Shown here in pieces: positions 24,602 through 33,903 of a stretch of DNA of 64,000 nucleotides. Position 1 is the stretch's first letter. Every line of letters begins with the position of its first letter. The notes under the pieces are model-generated. The model was not told the origin of the DNA. It did not search any database and saw only the letters and a program-made list of their open reading frames with translations. The position numbers were made by a program, and so were the translations under genes. The stretch covers positions 992,001-1,056,000 of the forward strand of contig CBDFKC010000003.1 of assembly GCA_965248685.1 (NCBI GenBank). Direction: 5' to 3'. The DNA is from VYFG01 sp965248685. GTDB lineage: Bacteria > Pseudomonadota > Gammaproteobacteria > Arenicellales > Poriferihabitantaceae.

Positions 24602-26220
24602 GCTACGCGGTTCGATTGACCGAATCCCTGTTTCCCGCCCAGACCGAATCCCAAGTCCAGTCCATTACAATTGGAGAACAACTTAGATTAACGGCCCAAA
24701 ATTATCCGCACGAAACGGCTTTGGTTGAGGTCGATATCGACAGCCATGTTGGCCGATCATGGACCTGGTCTTCCTTATTGTCAGAATGCGAGGAGCAGGC
24801 CCTTGCGCTGGCCAGCCGATTTAAGCCTGGTGAACGTATCACGGTATGGTCACCGAATACGCCGGAATGGGTCATTATGGAATTTGCCTGCGCACTGGCT
24901 GGAATTGTCATTGTCACCGCGAATCCAGCCCTGCAGGCGAGAGAATTGCGTTACATCCTGGAACAGTCGGGCTCTGTAGCCCTGTTCCTGGTAGAGACGT
25001 ACCGTGGCAACCCCATGGCAACGATAGCTGTCGAGGCATGTAGTGGCCTGGGTGAAGTTCGTGAATGCGTCGATATGGACGATCATCAAGCGATGCGTCG
25101 CGTGCAGAATCCCATGGATGCGTTGCCGAGTGTCCAGCCAGAAGATGCGGCCATGATTCAATATACCTCCGGCACCACCGGCTTTCCCAAAGGTGCCGTA
25201 CTGAGTCACTTGAGCCTGCTTAATAATGCGCGATTCTATGCGGATCGTCTGGGTGTAAGAAGAGATTCCGTGTGGATCAACATCATGCCCATGTTTCACA
25301 CCAGCGGCTGCGGCATGGTCACTTTGGGATGTCTGCAGGCCGGGTGCAAAATGCTGATCGTCAAGTTGTTTGATCCTCCAGCCATTTGCAGAGTTATTGA
25401 ACAGGAAAAAGTTAGCACCATTCTGGGTGTGCCGACCATGCTTGTTGCCTTGCTGGAATCGTTGGACAAGGAAACCAATGACGTTTCCTCGGTGGAAATG
25501 TTTTCCTCTGGCGGTGCCATGGTCGCCCCTGAACTTGTGAAAAACATTCAGCGCGTATTCGGCTGTGGATTCGGAACCCTTTATGGGCAAACGGAAACTT
25601 CGCCGGTAATCACTCAACACTTCCCTGACGATTCCATGGAAGATATCTGCCACACCATAGGCCAGCCGTTGCCGCAAACCGAAGTCAGTATTCGGAGTGT
25701 GGAGTCCAATAAGGTGGTTCCACTTAGCAACGTGGGGGAAATCAGTGTGCGGGCTTATTGCAACATGATCGGTTACCACAATAACCCCGAGGCGACGAAT
25801 GAAGCCGTCGATGCCGATGGCTGGCTGCATACCGGCGACCTGGGCAGTATGGATGACCGGGGGTATCTGAAAATCACCGGTCGTGTAAAAGACATGATTA
25901 TCCGCGGAGGCGAGAACATGTTTCCGGCTGAAATCGAAAACGCGTTGCTCGAACATCCCGAGATAGCCGAAGTGGCTGTGGTGGGCATTCCGGACGATAA
26001 ATGGGGCGAGGTGATCGGCTGTTTCTTTCGCACGGAGGAGAATCAACCGGTGGCCGCAAAAAGTTTACATGGATTTTGCCGTGAACGACTTTCCCCCCAG
26101 AAAACACCAACCATCTGGTGTCGGGTGGAGGATTTCCCCATGACCGGCTCGCGCAAGATACAGAAATTTGTGATCAGGGACCGCTTTCTCAAGGGCGACT
26201 ATGAGCCCCTGTCACTATGA
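24598..26220 (+). CDS. Acyl-CoA synthetase (AMP-binding), paralogue 3
   Basis: A 540-residue ligase of the same subfamily as 61-1677 and 20504-22111 (YTSGTTGFPKG, YGQTETSPV, TGDLG, GRVKDMIIRGGENMFPAEIE) but clearly diverged. The usual GSGK near the end reads GSRKIQKF: Gly is replaced by Arg while the catalytic lysine is kept. Two related ligases in one operon suggest two different acids are activated, or a substrate and a later product. Confidence 0.87.
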   Translation: MSYAVRLTESLFPAQTESQVQSITIGEQLRLTAQNYPHETALVEVDIDSHVGRSWTWSSLLSECEEQALALASRFKPGERITVWSPNTPEWVIMEFACALAGIVIVTANPALQARELRYILEQSGSVALFLVETYRGNPMATIAVEACSGLGEVRECVDMDDHQAMRRVQNPMDALPSVQPEDAAMIQYTSGTTGFPKGAVLSHLSLLNNARFYADRLGVRRDSVWINIMPMFHTSGCGMVTLGCLQAGCKMLIVKLFDPPAICRVIEQEKVSTILGVPTMLVALLESLDKETNDVSSVEMFSSGGAMVAPELVKNIQRVFGCGFGTLYGQTETSPVITQHFPDDSMEDICHTIGQPLPQTEVSIRSVESNKVVPLSNVGEISVRAYCNMIGYHNNPEATNEAVDADGWLHTGDLGSMDDRGYLKITGRVKDMIIRGGENMFPAEIENALLEHPEIAEVAVVGIPDDKWGEVIGCFFRTEENQPVAAKSLHGFCRERLSPQKTPTIWCRVEDFPMTGSRKIQKFVIRDRFLKGDYEPLSL

Positions 26221-26241
26221 ACCGATAACTGGAGAATTCCC

Positions 26242-27006
26242 ATGAAATTGAATAACAAAACAGTCATTGTTACGGGCGGTGCACGCGGAATCGGCCGAGC
26301 CATTTGCCAGGCCTTTGCGAGGGAAGGTGCGCGAGTTGTTGTGGCCGATTTGCTTGAAGAGGACGCAAAGTCTGTGGCAACAGAAATAGGGGGTCTTGGG
26401 GTTTCCTGTGACGTGTCCAAAGAGAGTGATATACAAAACCTCGTACGTTATGCCGAAGAAGCCTATGGTCCTGTAGACTTGTTCTGCTCAAATGCCGGAA
26501 TATGTGTTGGGGAACCGGACCATTCAGCTTCCGCCAGCAACGAAACCTGGCAGGCCTGTTGGGATCTTCACGTGATGGCCCATGTGTATGCAGCGCGGGC
26601 AATCCTGCCGTCGATGATTGCGCGTGGCGAAGGTTACTTTGTGCAGATGGCATCGGCTGCGGGATTACTAAGTCAGATCGGAGATGCGGCCTACTCCGCA
26701 TCGAAACATGCCGCGGTCGGTTTCGCTGAGTCACTATCCATCACGCACGGAGACGATGGCATCAAGGTATCTGTGATCTGTCCGCAATATGTTGCGACAC
26801 CAATGCTCGGCTATGACGCCGGCGAAGGCATCGACCAGTATCCGGGTGTCATCAGCCCAGAGCAAGTCGCTGATACTGTTGTCCAGGGAATTGATACCGA
26901 GCAGTTCCTGATTCTGCCGCATCCCGATGTCGAGCAATACATCCAGTTCAAAACCGGCAACTATGATCGCTGGCTCGGTGGATGCGCAAGCTTCGACGCA
27001 AGATAA
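26242..27006 (+). CDS. SDR-family oxidoreductase, operon end
   Basis: A 254-residue short-chain dehydrogenase with TGGARGIG (11-18), SNAG near 83, and Tyr151/Lys155 in YSASK. It is only distantly related to the SDR at 22924. Last gene of the operon; about 150 bases of empty sequence follow before the att copy 5 flank, and no strong terminator is visible. The substrate is unknown. Confidence 0.86.
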   Translation: MKLNNKTVIVTGGARGIGRAICQAFAREGARVVVADLLEEDAKSVATEIGGLGVSCDVSKESDIQNLVRYAEEAYGPVDLFCSNAGICVGEPDHSASASNETWQACWDLHVMAHVYAARAILPSMIARGEGYFVQMASAAGLLSQIGDAAYSASKHAAVGFAESLSITHGDDGIKVSVICPQYVATPMLGYDAGEGIDQYPGVISPEQVADTVVQGIDTEQFLILPHPDVEQYIQFKTGNYDRWLGGCASFDAR

Positions 27007-27151
27007 TCGACGAGATCGGTAGTACCAATCTGGAAAAGATGCACAAACTGGTTTGAGCGCTCTTCACAATTGCCTCCACCGGAAATGAACAATCATGTGA
27101 TTCAGTACAACTAACACGAAATTCGCTAAACTTTCTGGATTCAATATCTTG

Positions 27152-27237
27152 TTGATTCTATTGAATTACTGCATCACCAAATTTCAGGAACGCTTGTATC
27201 TATCTGATAGTTAGATGGAAATAGAGCGACCAATGCC
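27152..27237 (+). repeat. Class B att flank before copy 5, one 11-bp unit
   Basis: An 86-bp version of the module: TTGATTCTATTGAATTA, one ATCACCAAATT unit, then the 54-bp tail with TATCTATCTGATAGTTA and GCGACCAATGCC. It is exactly one 11-bp unit shorter than the 97-bp form. Confidence 0.65.
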
Positions 27238-27347
27238 CTCATAACCCCTTGGTCGTACGACTCCATGGATGGAGGAGGTAGAGCGACGCTGGAGCCGAAG
27301 CCGAGGTTTACCCGCAGGGCACGACCCAAGTCCTACCGGGCCCACCA
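27238..27347 (+). repeat. tRNA-Ile2(CAU) 3'-half, att-like copy 5, with long REP-like insert
   Basis: CTCATAACCCCTTGGTCGTA is followed by an insert holding CGACTCCATGGATGGAGGAG, GCGACGCTGGAGCCGAAGCC and CCCGCAGGGCACGACC, then CAAGTCCTACCGGGCCCACCA. The insert is longer than, and different from, the 48-bp insert of copies 4, 8 and 9 but enters after the same GGTCGTA. The rest of the 27007-27495 gap holds only the flanking repeats. Confidence 0.78.
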
Positions 27348-27359
27348 TACTTCAATGGG

Positions 27360-27445
27360 TGCATACCGATAAGATAGGTTACAGATTATACCGAAGACAT
27401 AGGTAACACTTTTGGCATGAAAGGATTCGTTGCCGGTTGTACTTT
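27360..27445 (+). repeat. Post-att conserved block, copy B
   Basis: GCATACCGATAAGATAGGTT...ATACCGAAGACATAGGTAACACTTTTGGCATGAAAGGATTCGTTGCC-type sequence follows att copy 5, matching the block after copy 8 (55380-55463) closely and that after copy 1 loosely. Non-coding; possibly a worn insertion-sequence end. Confidence 0.5.
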
Positions 27446-27495
27446 GTTTTCGTTTTCGTCTATTGGGCTTTTGCCTTAATTACATATCGAAGTTT

Positions 27496-27873
27496 TTACT
27501 GTTCCATAGATTGCGAGCGCAACCAAGCGCTCAACTCCACTTCATCGACTATACCTTGGGCTACTTTGATAATTAGATTGCCTACTTCAACGTGGTCGTA
27601 GTTTAATTCCACGCCATTTAGAGACAGGCTTACATCCATGCAGGCAAATGCTGTTCGTTTGTTTGCATCATTGAAAACATGACCTACTGCCAGGAAGCAT
27701 GCATAGCATGCAGCTAAATCGAATTCATCGCTAATCATTCCGAATGACATACGATTCTCAATTCGTGCAAGCACAGCGCCCAGAGATTTATTGCCTGCCA
27801 TTCCCTGGAGTTCATTTCGGTCTATGACAAGATCATGGATCTCGATCACGTCCGAACTATTGAGGAATTTCAA
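27496..27873 (-). CDS. doc: Doc-type toxin (death-on-curing, Fic fold)
   Basis: A 125-residue Doc protein. The Fic loop HVFNDANKRTAF (65-76) carries His65, Asp69, Asn71, Lys72 and Arg73, the Doc variant that phosphorylates EF-Tu rather than AMPylating. It begins two bases after the phd stop. With phd it makes a 1-kb segment of its own between att copies 5 and 6. Confidence 0.9.
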   Translation of the reverse strand: MKFLNSSDVIEIHDLVIDRNELQGMAGNKSLGAVLARIENRMSFGMISDEFDLAACYACFLAVGHVFNDANKRTAFACMDVSLSLNGVELNYDHVEVGNLIIKVAQGIVDEVELSAWLRSQSMEQ

Positions 27874-27875
27874 TG

Positions 27876-28124
27876 CTATTTGTCTTTCAGGTATTTCAAT
27901 GTTTCAGAGAGCTGTTGTTTGCGATCTTTAAATTTATCTACTGCTTCACCTGATTGAGTCGGTTCAAAGTGCAGTACTTCAACAGCAGATGCGGGGATAA
28001 AATACCCCTCCAATTGATCTCTGTTTAGGATTGCCACGGGTTTGCCCCCCGCTTTGGTAATTACCTTTTTCGGATTTCGAAGTTCGGTTAATGATGCTGT
28101 TTTGTTTGTTAGCAAGTTTTGCAT
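27876..28124 (-). CDS. phd: Phd/YefM-type antitoxin
   Basis: An 82-residue antitoxin: SLTELRNPKKVITKAGGKPVAILNRDQLEGYFIP is the Phd/StbD DNA-binding fold, followed by a charged C terminus that would bind Doc. An 18-bp perfect palindrome lies 25 bases upstream. Confidence 0.88.
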   Translation of the reverse strand: MQNLLTNKTASLTELRNPKKVITKAGGKPVAILNRDQLEGYFIPASAVEVLHFEPTQSGEAVDKFKDRKQQLSETLKYLKDK

Positions 28125-28148
28125 AGCTGTAATGAGTTATGTTCTTAG

Positions 28149-28166
28149 TGTATATTTAAATATACA
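28149..28166 (-). promoter_or_regulatory. Phd operator palindrome
   Basis: TGTATATTTAAATATACA is a perfect 18-bp palindrome just upstream of phd, with a further half-site TATACATTTAA about 10 bases on. It suits Phd autoregulation. Confidence 0.6.
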
Positions 28167-28235
28167 TTTAATTATACATTTAAACAAAGACCAAGTAAAA
28201 CTAGAGAGTAGGGGTTACAGTATTACTGTTTTACC

Positions 28236-28345
28236 GATAATCCATTGGTCGTACGACTACATGGATGTAGTCGGTAGGGCAACGCAGGAAGGCAAAGCCG
28301 AGGTTCACCCGCAGGGCACTTCGCAAGTCCTACCGGGCCCGCTAC
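28236..28345 (+). repeat. tRNA-Ile2(CAU) 3'-half, att-like copy 6, degenerate ends
   Basis: GATAATCCATTGGTCGTA is followed by a REP-like insert of the copy-5 type (CGACTACATGGATGTAGTCG, GGCAACGC, CCCGCAGGGCAC), then CAAGTCCTACCGGGCCCGCTA. The anticodon loop start and the final CCA are changed, so both ends have drifted. No class A or B flank precedes it. Confidence 0.7.
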
Positions 28346-28360
28346 AACTTTCTTATCTAA

Positions 28361-28423
28361 AATAAATCTGTCCCCTATATCGCCAATTGTCATATTCACA
28401 TTAATAAAGGTGTCAGATTTATT
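28361..28423. repeat. Short inverted-repeat element (AATAAATCTG ends)
   Basis: AATAAATCTG (28361-28370) and CAGATTTATT (28414-28423) are perfect 10-bp inverted repeats flanking CTGTCCCC and GGTGT. A related GTTAATCTGTCCCC lies near 28490. It resembles a miniature or decayed insertion element. The 28424-28652 stretch shows no gene. Confidence 0.4.
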
Positions 28424-28652
28424 TTTTTTGACGCCTTGTTTATTCGGGGTACGGCCCAAGCCCTACCATCTTCATCATTTATTTGATCTAAAGTTAATCT
28501 GTCCCCATTTTTGTTCTGTAAATCATGAATCTTTGTTATTCATGAAGAAATCAAAATGGTGAGGTTGGCAGTATGTGCCGGTTAGGGATAGCGCCACTAA
28601 TAACTACTATTCTGACCCTAAGTCCCTGGAAGTCCTTGAGGTTAGAAATCAA

Positions 28653-29114
28653 TCATAATTTCAGTCCTTGGCGATATCTCAAAGGACTCAAGCCCGTCCA
28701 TTGTCGAAAAGCACGCGAAAATGCTGCGGGCTCTGTGTAACCAATAACTTGACCTATCTCTCCAATTGTCATTTATGAATCAGCCAATAAGGCGATCGCT
28801 TGATCTCGGCGTAGTCCGTCTTTCAGTTGTTGGAAATTGACGCCTTCGTCCGATAACTTTCTGCGTAGTGTTCGAGTTGTCATGTTCAGACTCTTTGCCA
28901 TCTCGTCCATGTTGTATTCTTGTTCTGTCATGAGCTGGGTAACCTGATTATGTAATTGGCGAGGGTAGCTTTGCTTTTGGAACCACTGTAGCGGAATTGT
29001 TTTCAGGTATTCATGGAGCGTAGATTGGTTTTGCGTAATCGCTGAATCCAACCATTGCGCATCGAATACCAATGCGCTGTAGGGTTGGTCGAAATAACAC
29101 GGTGCTGGAAAAAT
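28653..29114 (-). pseudogene. AraC-family regulator pseudogene (C-terminal half, internal stop)
   Basis: This matches the C-terminal half of the AraC protein at 46863-47864 closely (WLDS.ITQN.STLHEYLKTIPLQWF, then the HTH). The 5' half is missing upstream of about 29114. The codon CAA (Gln) of the intact copy is TAA here (near 28770), cutting off the last HTH helix (MTIGEIGQVIGYTEPAAFSRAF), which is still readable down to a stop at 28653. It is a partial, decayed duplicate. Confidence 0.85.
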
Positions 29115-29191
29115 AAAGAAATCAGTACTCTTTATTTTTGAATGAAGAAGAAATTAAAGGGGACCCCATTGTCATATTCAAATTGGTTGGC

Positions 29192-30052
29192 CTATTTGTC
29201 CAAACCAGCGGTCACATGACGAATTCCGTATAGTGCTGTTTCCAGTATTTCCGGATGGATCGGGTTATTTGGATAGAGCACGTAGGCAGGCCTTATGATT
29301 AATGGGGTATTGGGAACAATCTTGAAAATGCCGCGTTCAATTAGGCTCTTCGAAGTTCTCTCTACTACATAGGCGCTACCTGGTCGTCGTTGCAAAATTG
29401 TTGGGGCAAGATCGATGAACTCTAGATTTATTCGGTACTGGTCTTCAAGAGCTCCCATGATGTTTCGCTGTGTTTCGTCAAAGTCATCATCCCAGCCAAT
29501 GGGTATGAAATTGTCTTTCCAGTTCTTTACACTCTTATGACTGGTAACCATAATCAGTCGCTCGTTAAAGAGTTGTTCGAATGTGACGCCGTTTGTAACC
29601 CGGGATTGATAGCCAATCGCGAGATCGATTAAACCATTACGAATTGCACCCGCAGCCGTCATTGAAGGGCTACTATCAATACTGATTGAGACGTCCGCTG
29701 CATGTTGTTCCATCCAGTCAACCCAATCCAGTGAGACGCTTTTTAACAAAAGATATTGACTGGTAAATCGAAAATGGGCGCGATAAGAAGCGGTGCGACG
29801 TGATTCTTCGCGCCCATGCTCAATCATATCTACGGCATTGCGAGCGTAATTCAAAAAACGTTTGCCTTTGCTCGTTAAATCCGCCCCTCGACGATGTCGG
29901 TGAAAAGCACTAAATCCAAGCCATGACTCTAGCGCTTGAATCCGGCTTGTGATGGCCGCCTGAGTAACATGTAGTTCATCGGCAGCCCGTCGGAAACTGC
30001 CCAGATGCGCCACAGATAAAAGTGTTTTTAACTGTGTGTTTAAATCAGACAT
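29192..30052 (-). CDS. LysR-family transcriptional regulator
   Basis: A 286-residue LTTR with N-terminal HTH LLSVAHLGSFRRAADELHVTQAAITSRIQALE and a LysR substrate domain. Divergent from the desaturase operon with 85 bases between starts, so it likely regulates that operon. It differs from the two GcvA-like LysR genes in the window. Confidence 0.85.
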   Translation of the reverse strand: MSDLNTQLKTLLSVAHLGSFRRAADELHVTQAAITSRIQALESWLGFSAFHRHRRGADLTSKGKRFLNYARNAVDMIEHGREESRRTASYRAHFRFTSQYLLLKSVSLDWVDWMEQHAADVSISIDSSPSMTAAGAIRNGLIDLAIGYQSRVTNGVTFEQLFNERLIMVTSHKSVKNWKDNFIPIGWDDDFDETQRNIMGALEDQYRINLEFIDLAPTILQRRPGSAYVVERTSKSLIERGIFKIVPNTPLIIRPAYVLYPNNPIHPEILETALYGIRHVTAGLDK

Positions 30053-30137
30053 TAAAAATATCTATCATATGGTTTAAAAAATTCAAATTGATTTTACTCT
30101 AGTTTTGCCTAAAATTAATCTTTTAAAAGTCTAGGTA

Positions 30138-31175
30138 GTGCGTGTGAACGATAAATTTGTTGCGACCAATGCAGCTTCAAGCGGCATACAACTGGATCGT
30201 GTGACGTTGAAGTCGCTGAGTCGTCGATCAGATAAACCTGGTCTCGTATTCGTCGCCAAATGGGTGGCAGCAATGTTGGTTACCGGATATGGCGTCTACC
30301 TATCGCTGGGAACGTGGTGGGTATGGCCTGCGATGTTTATTTATGGCTCAGTAATGGGTTTACCAGCTTATTCGATGAGTCACGAATCTGCCCATGGAAC
30401 AGCATTTCGCACTCGATGGTTAAACGAAACGTTGTTTTGGATTACATCGTTAATCTATTTCGAGGAGCCGCTTCACAGACGCTATACCCACACCAACCAC
30501 CACACCTACACTTGGCATATCGGCAAGGATAGCCAGATGCCTTTTGATACGCCGGTTACTTTGCGGGTGTGGATAATGGAAATGTCAGGCTTAGCGCTCA
30601 CCTGGTTTCATTTGCTGACTTTTTATCGTCTCGCATTCGGCCAATTTACGGATGTGATGAAGAGAGTGATTCCGAACGACGAGTTTCCCCGTATCCGTCG
30701 TAATGCCTGGATTATGATTTCACTGTACCTGTTGGTCGCATTGTCTATTTTCCATGGCGCGAGCTTTCTATGGTGGTTTTTAGTTATCCCCTGGTATTTA
30801 GGGCGCATTACCGTGGAAGCCTTTGGCTTAATCCAGCACGTCGAAATGGAAGAAAACGCCACTTCTATACTCGATAGCACGCGGTCGTTTAAAACCAACG
30901 CATTGGTATCGTTTTTGTACCTTAATATGGAAAATCATATTGAGCATCACTTATACCCACAGGTGCCATTCTATTCGCTTCCCGATTTAAACCAAGCGAT
31001 CAAGGATCAACTCCCGGAACCGGACCCCGGGTTTTTACGCACCATTGTAGAAACGCTGTCTGTAGCAATACGTAGAACATGGGGGCGCAATACCAAAGCA
31101 TGGTCGATTCGTCAGGCCCCGCACATGATTACTGAAGGTAGGTTTGAAAAGGTGTCTGTGAGGACAATGAAATGA
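30138..31175 (+). CDS. Fatty acid desaturase-family membrane di-iron oxygenase
   Basis: A 345-residue integral membrane protein with the three histidine boxes HESAH (82-86), HTNHH (118-122) and HIEHH (in ENHIEHHLYPQVPFYSLP) and hydrophobic helices around 38-75, 95-110, 140-165 and 195-230. The family desaturates or hydroxylates. The Rieske ferredoxin two genes on could supply electrons. The start is GTG (30138, or 30144). Its stop overlaps the next start by four bases. The substrate is unknown. Confidence 0.83.
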   Translation: MRVNDKFVATNAASSGIQLDRVTLKSLSRRSDKPGLVFVAKWVAAMLVTGYGVYLSLGTWWVWPAMFIYGSVMGLPAYSMSHESAHGTAFRTRWLNETLFWITSLIYFEEPLHRRYTHTNHHTYTWHIGKDSQMPFDTPVTLRVWIMEMSGLALTWFHLLTFYRLAFGQFTDVMKRVIPNDEFPRIRRNAWIMISLYLLVALSIFHGASFLWWFLVIPWYLGRITVEAFGLIQHVEMEENATSILDSTRSFKTNALVSFLYLNMENHIEHHLYPQVPFYSLPDLNQAIKDQLPEPDPGFLRTIVETLSVAIRRTWGRNTKAWSIRQAPHMITEGRFEKVSVRTMK

Positions 31176-31930
31176 GTTTGAAAAAAGAAAATATTAGCGA
31201 AGAAGAATGGCGGATTCGACAAGAACTTGCCGCTTGTTATCGGTTGTTTGTTAAGTTTGGCTGGACGGACTCAATTTTTACGCATCTAAGTGCGCGTGTA
31301 CCGGGATATCCTGATCAATATCTGATAAACCCCTATGGACTATTGTTTCCGGAAATTTGTGCATCAAATTTGATCAAGGTGGACCTGGATGGCAATGTTC
31401 TTGATGGGGACTATCCCTACAACGATGCGGGTCATGCTATTCATAGTGCAATGTTAAAGGCCCGGCCGGATGTGAACGCGGTGTTACATAGTCATACCCG
31501 CGCTGGTATAGCCGTTTCCTGTATGGAGGATGGCTTGTTACCGTTATCGCAACAATCGGGTGAAATACAGAATCTGGTTGCCTACCATGATTATGGATAT
31601 GCAAGCAGTGACAACACGGCGGTATGTCAACGCCTAGGCCATGATCTCGATAGCAAATGGCTAATGATAATGCATAATCATGGATTACTCTCGGTAGGTC
31701 GGTCCATCCCCGAGGCGCTTTATTTTCTATATACCCTGGAAAGCGCGTGTAAGGTACAGGTGGATGTAATGAGTTCTGGGGCAAAAATTAAAAAGCCGGC
31801 ACCAAGAGAATTTGAAAGCCTGGGTAGAGAAACTGTTCCTGATGGTGATGAGCCATTAGCGCAAGCCGCAATGTTCTGGCAGGCAGAATGCCGCCTGCTT
31901 ATATTGAATGATCCTTCATTTTTAGAGTAG
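31172..31930 (+). CDS. Class II aldolase/adducin-family protein
   Basis: A 252-residue zinc-dependent aldolase-fold protein: HLSARVPG, INPYGLLFPEI, AVLHSHTRAG with metal-binding histidines, and MHNHGLLSVG. Members cleave sugar phosphates or similar hydroxy-keto compounds, but many act elsewhere. It is coupled to the desaturase gene (ATGA overlap). Confidence 0.82.
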   Translation: MSLKKENISEEEWRIRQELAACYRLFVKFGWTDSIFTHLSARVPGYPDQYLINPYGLLFPEICASNLIKVDLDGNVLDGDYPYNDAGHAIHSAMLKARPDVNAVLHSHTRAGIAVSCMEDGLLPLSQQSGEIQNLVAYHDYGYASSDNTAVCQRLGHDLDSKWLMIMHNHGLLSVGRSIPEALYFLYTLESACKVQVDVMSSGAKIKKPAPREFESLGRETVPDGDEPLAQAAMFWQAECRLLILNDPSFLE

Positions 31931-31934
31931 TGAA

Positions 31935-32255
31935 ATGACGGAAAACTGGATAAAGGCCTGCATGATTGATGAGGTTGAAGAGGAAGATCTTATTCGATTC
32001 GACTACGAAGATAAAAGCTTTTGTATCTATCATACAGCCAGTGGCTTCTTCGCTTCTGACGGTTACTGTACCCATGAACGGCAACATCTTGAATGGGGTT
32101 TTATTCAGGATAATGTCATCGAATGTCCTCTCCATCAGGGTCGTTTTGATATCGCTACTGGCAAGGCATTGGGTGCGCCGGTATGCGTTAACTTAAAAAC
32201 CTACCCGGTGAAAATCGAAGATGGAGGCGTTTTTATTAACGTTAAAGGCAATTAG
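31935..32255 (+). CDS. Rieske [2Fe-2S] ferredoxin
   Basis: A 106-residue ferredoxin with Cys45-Thr-His47 and Cys64-x-x-His67, the Rieske cluster ligands. It resembles the small ferredoxins that feed oxygenases. No dedicated reductase gene is nearby. It lies 4 bases after the aldolase gene and completes the three-gene operon, making an electron-transfer role for the desaturase-type enzyme plausible. Confidence 0.87.
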   Translation: MTENWIKACMIDEVEEEDLIRFDYEDKSFCIYHTASGFFASDGYCTHERQHLEWGFIQDNVIECPLHQGRFDIATGKALGAPVCVNLKTYPVKIEDGGVFINVKGN

Positions 32256-32267
32256 TGGCGAGTACAA

Positions 32268-32284
32268 CATTAATGCTCTGACAC
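32268..32284 (-). repeat. Solo copy of the RAYT-element terminal repeat
   Basis: CATTAATGCTCTGACAC is the inverse complement of the 17-bp end found at 33952-33968. It stands alone between two convergent genes. Confidence 0.5.
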
Positions 32285-32325
32285 CTATATCAAAAAAGGC
32301 GCAATTTTGGCGCACTACCTGCAGA

Positions 32326-33705
32326 TCAATAGTCATCCTTGTTAATATCTTCTAGATAATCAACCATATTTGTAATCGCCTTGAAGTAGTAAGCGTTGCC
32401 GATTTTCTGCTGCTCTAAAATTCCAAACTCTTTCAATTCAAGTAAATCGGAGCGAGCCGTGGGATATGAAACATTGTGAGAATTCCTATGGCTCTCAAAA
32501 GAGTACAGGTGTGATTGGTTTCGTAGCGCGTGAGAGATCAAGGCTAGTTGTCTGTGATTCAATTTCTTTGACAGAGGAGAGGAACCAAGAATTGTCTCTA
32601 CTCTCTTAATTTCAGATGCCTTTTTGATGAGATAAGTCTGGAGTTTTTTTATTGCTCTGAGGATCACTCGCAAATTCAAATCCAGGAAATAAGTAACATC
32701 ATTGGAGTCGTATTCTGTGAACAGGTATGCCCTAGCGTACTTAGCTGGGGCATTCTTTAGTATTGTTGAAATAGAAACAAACTCCATTAACCAATAGCCG
32801 TGTTTCGCCATCGACCAATAGTACAAGGCCCTAGCGGTCCGGCCGTTACCATCAACAAATGGATGATCATATCCAATCATGAAATGGATGATTATTGACC
32901 TAACGACAGGATGAAGAAACTCTCCATGTTTCTTGGTGTCATTTGCGAATTCGCAAAATAACTTAAGCCTCTCGTTTAGTTCTTCGGCTGGCGGAGGCGT
33001 GTGTAAGAGGGTGTTATCTCTGTCATCGTAAACTCCAATATCCTCGTCTGGTCGTCGGAACCTTCCCCCTGCGAACTCACCGTCGTTGGTATTGTTCATT
33101 ACGATGCTATGTAGCTCCAGTATCATTTCAATGGTCAGGGGCTTCCTGACCGAATCGCGAACAAATTCCATAGCCCGGTAATTGTTAAAAATCATACGCT
33201 CACTTTCGTCCGTCGGCTTTCTATTTTCCCTAAGCATTGCGCGAGCGATTTTACTAGTTGTAGAGGCTCCTTCCAGCTGACTAGACGTTATTGCCTCTTC
33301 TATTAGTGAGCTGACTAAATACCTATCTCGGGTGCTTCGATTTGTAACCTGATTAGTTGTTTCCACTTGGCCGCTAGCTTGTTGGTCTATTTCATGAAGC
33401 ATTTTCTGTATGGGGTCGGGCAGCCAATACACGAAATGAGCCCCATCTCTCGCGTAGAAAGATAGTTTCCTATATGAGCTTGATCTTCTGAACTTGGTTA
33501 GGAGCCACCATTCCGTGTGGTCTATTATTTCTTCGGGGAGAGGTTTGTGTTTTAGTTTGTCCCAATGAAGATATTCGTTCTCCAAATCTTTACCTATATC
33601 CGTAGGTAACAAATCGATAATTCTTCGGAAAGGAGACAAATCCGGTTCTCCTGTATTGGTTTCAGATAACTCAGTTAGACTTGGAGGTCTTGTGGGGAGC
33701 TTCAT
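32326..33705 (-). CDS. Fic-family protein with C-terminal winged helix
   Basis: A 459-residue Fic protein with intact catalytic motif HPFVDGNGR (281-289) and inhibitory helix motif SSQLEG (141-146), so a class II Fic AMP-transferase held in check by its own N-terminal helix. The C terminus (about 390-455) is a winged helix. A 25-bp palindrome upstream may be its own operator. It lies at the right end of its segment, before att remnant 7. Confidence 0.88.
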   Translation of the reverse strand: MKLPTRPPSLTELSETNTGEPDLSPFRRIIDLLPTDIGKDLENEYLHWDKLKHKPLPEEIIDHTEWWLLTKFRRSSSYRKLSFYARDGAHFVYWLPDPIQKMLHEIDQQASGQVETTNQVTNRSTRDRYLVSSLIEEAITSSQLEGASTTSKIARAMLRENRKPTDESERMIFNNYRAMEFVRDSVRKPLTIEMILELHSIVMNNTNDGEFAGGRFRRPDEDIGVYDDRDNTLLHTPPPAEELNERLKLFCEFANDTKKHGEFLHPVVRSIIIHFMIGYDHPFVDGNGRTARALYYWSMAKHGYWLMEFVSISTILKNAPAKYARAYLFTEYDSNDVTYFLDLNLRVILRAIKKLQTYLIKKASEIKRVETILGSSPLSKKLNHRQLALISHALRNQSHLYSFESHRNSHNVSYPTARSDLLELKEFGILEQQKIGNAYYFKAITNMVDYLEDINKDDY

Positions 33706-33736
33706 TATCTTGGGGCGTGAGTCAACTATAAAAATA

Positions 33737-33761
33737 CTATAAATTTTCTGAAAATTTATAG
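33737..33761 (-). promoter_or_regulatory. Perfect 25-bp palindrome upstream of the Fic gene
   Basis: CTATAAATTTTC (33737-33748), one central T, and GAAAATTTATAG (33750-33761) form a perfect palindrome. A weaker second copy (GTATAAATTTTC...ATCTATAG) lies around 33795-33819. Both are upstream of the Fic start and are likely operators. Confidence 0.6.
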
Positions 33762-33903
33762 TAGCATCACTTTGAGAGTGAAACTATAAGAAAAGTATAA
33801 ATTTTCAAAAAATCTATAGGAAGCTTCGGATAATCGCCAAATATTGCGCTATTAATTGATTACTTCTCATATAAATAATAAATAGTTGCATACTATATCG
33901 TCT

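Noticed and set aside
24850..26046. 398-codon open frame antisense to the ligase gene
   Set aside because: It is a shadow of the ligase reading frame, with no recognisable domain and a His-rich, low-complexity translation.
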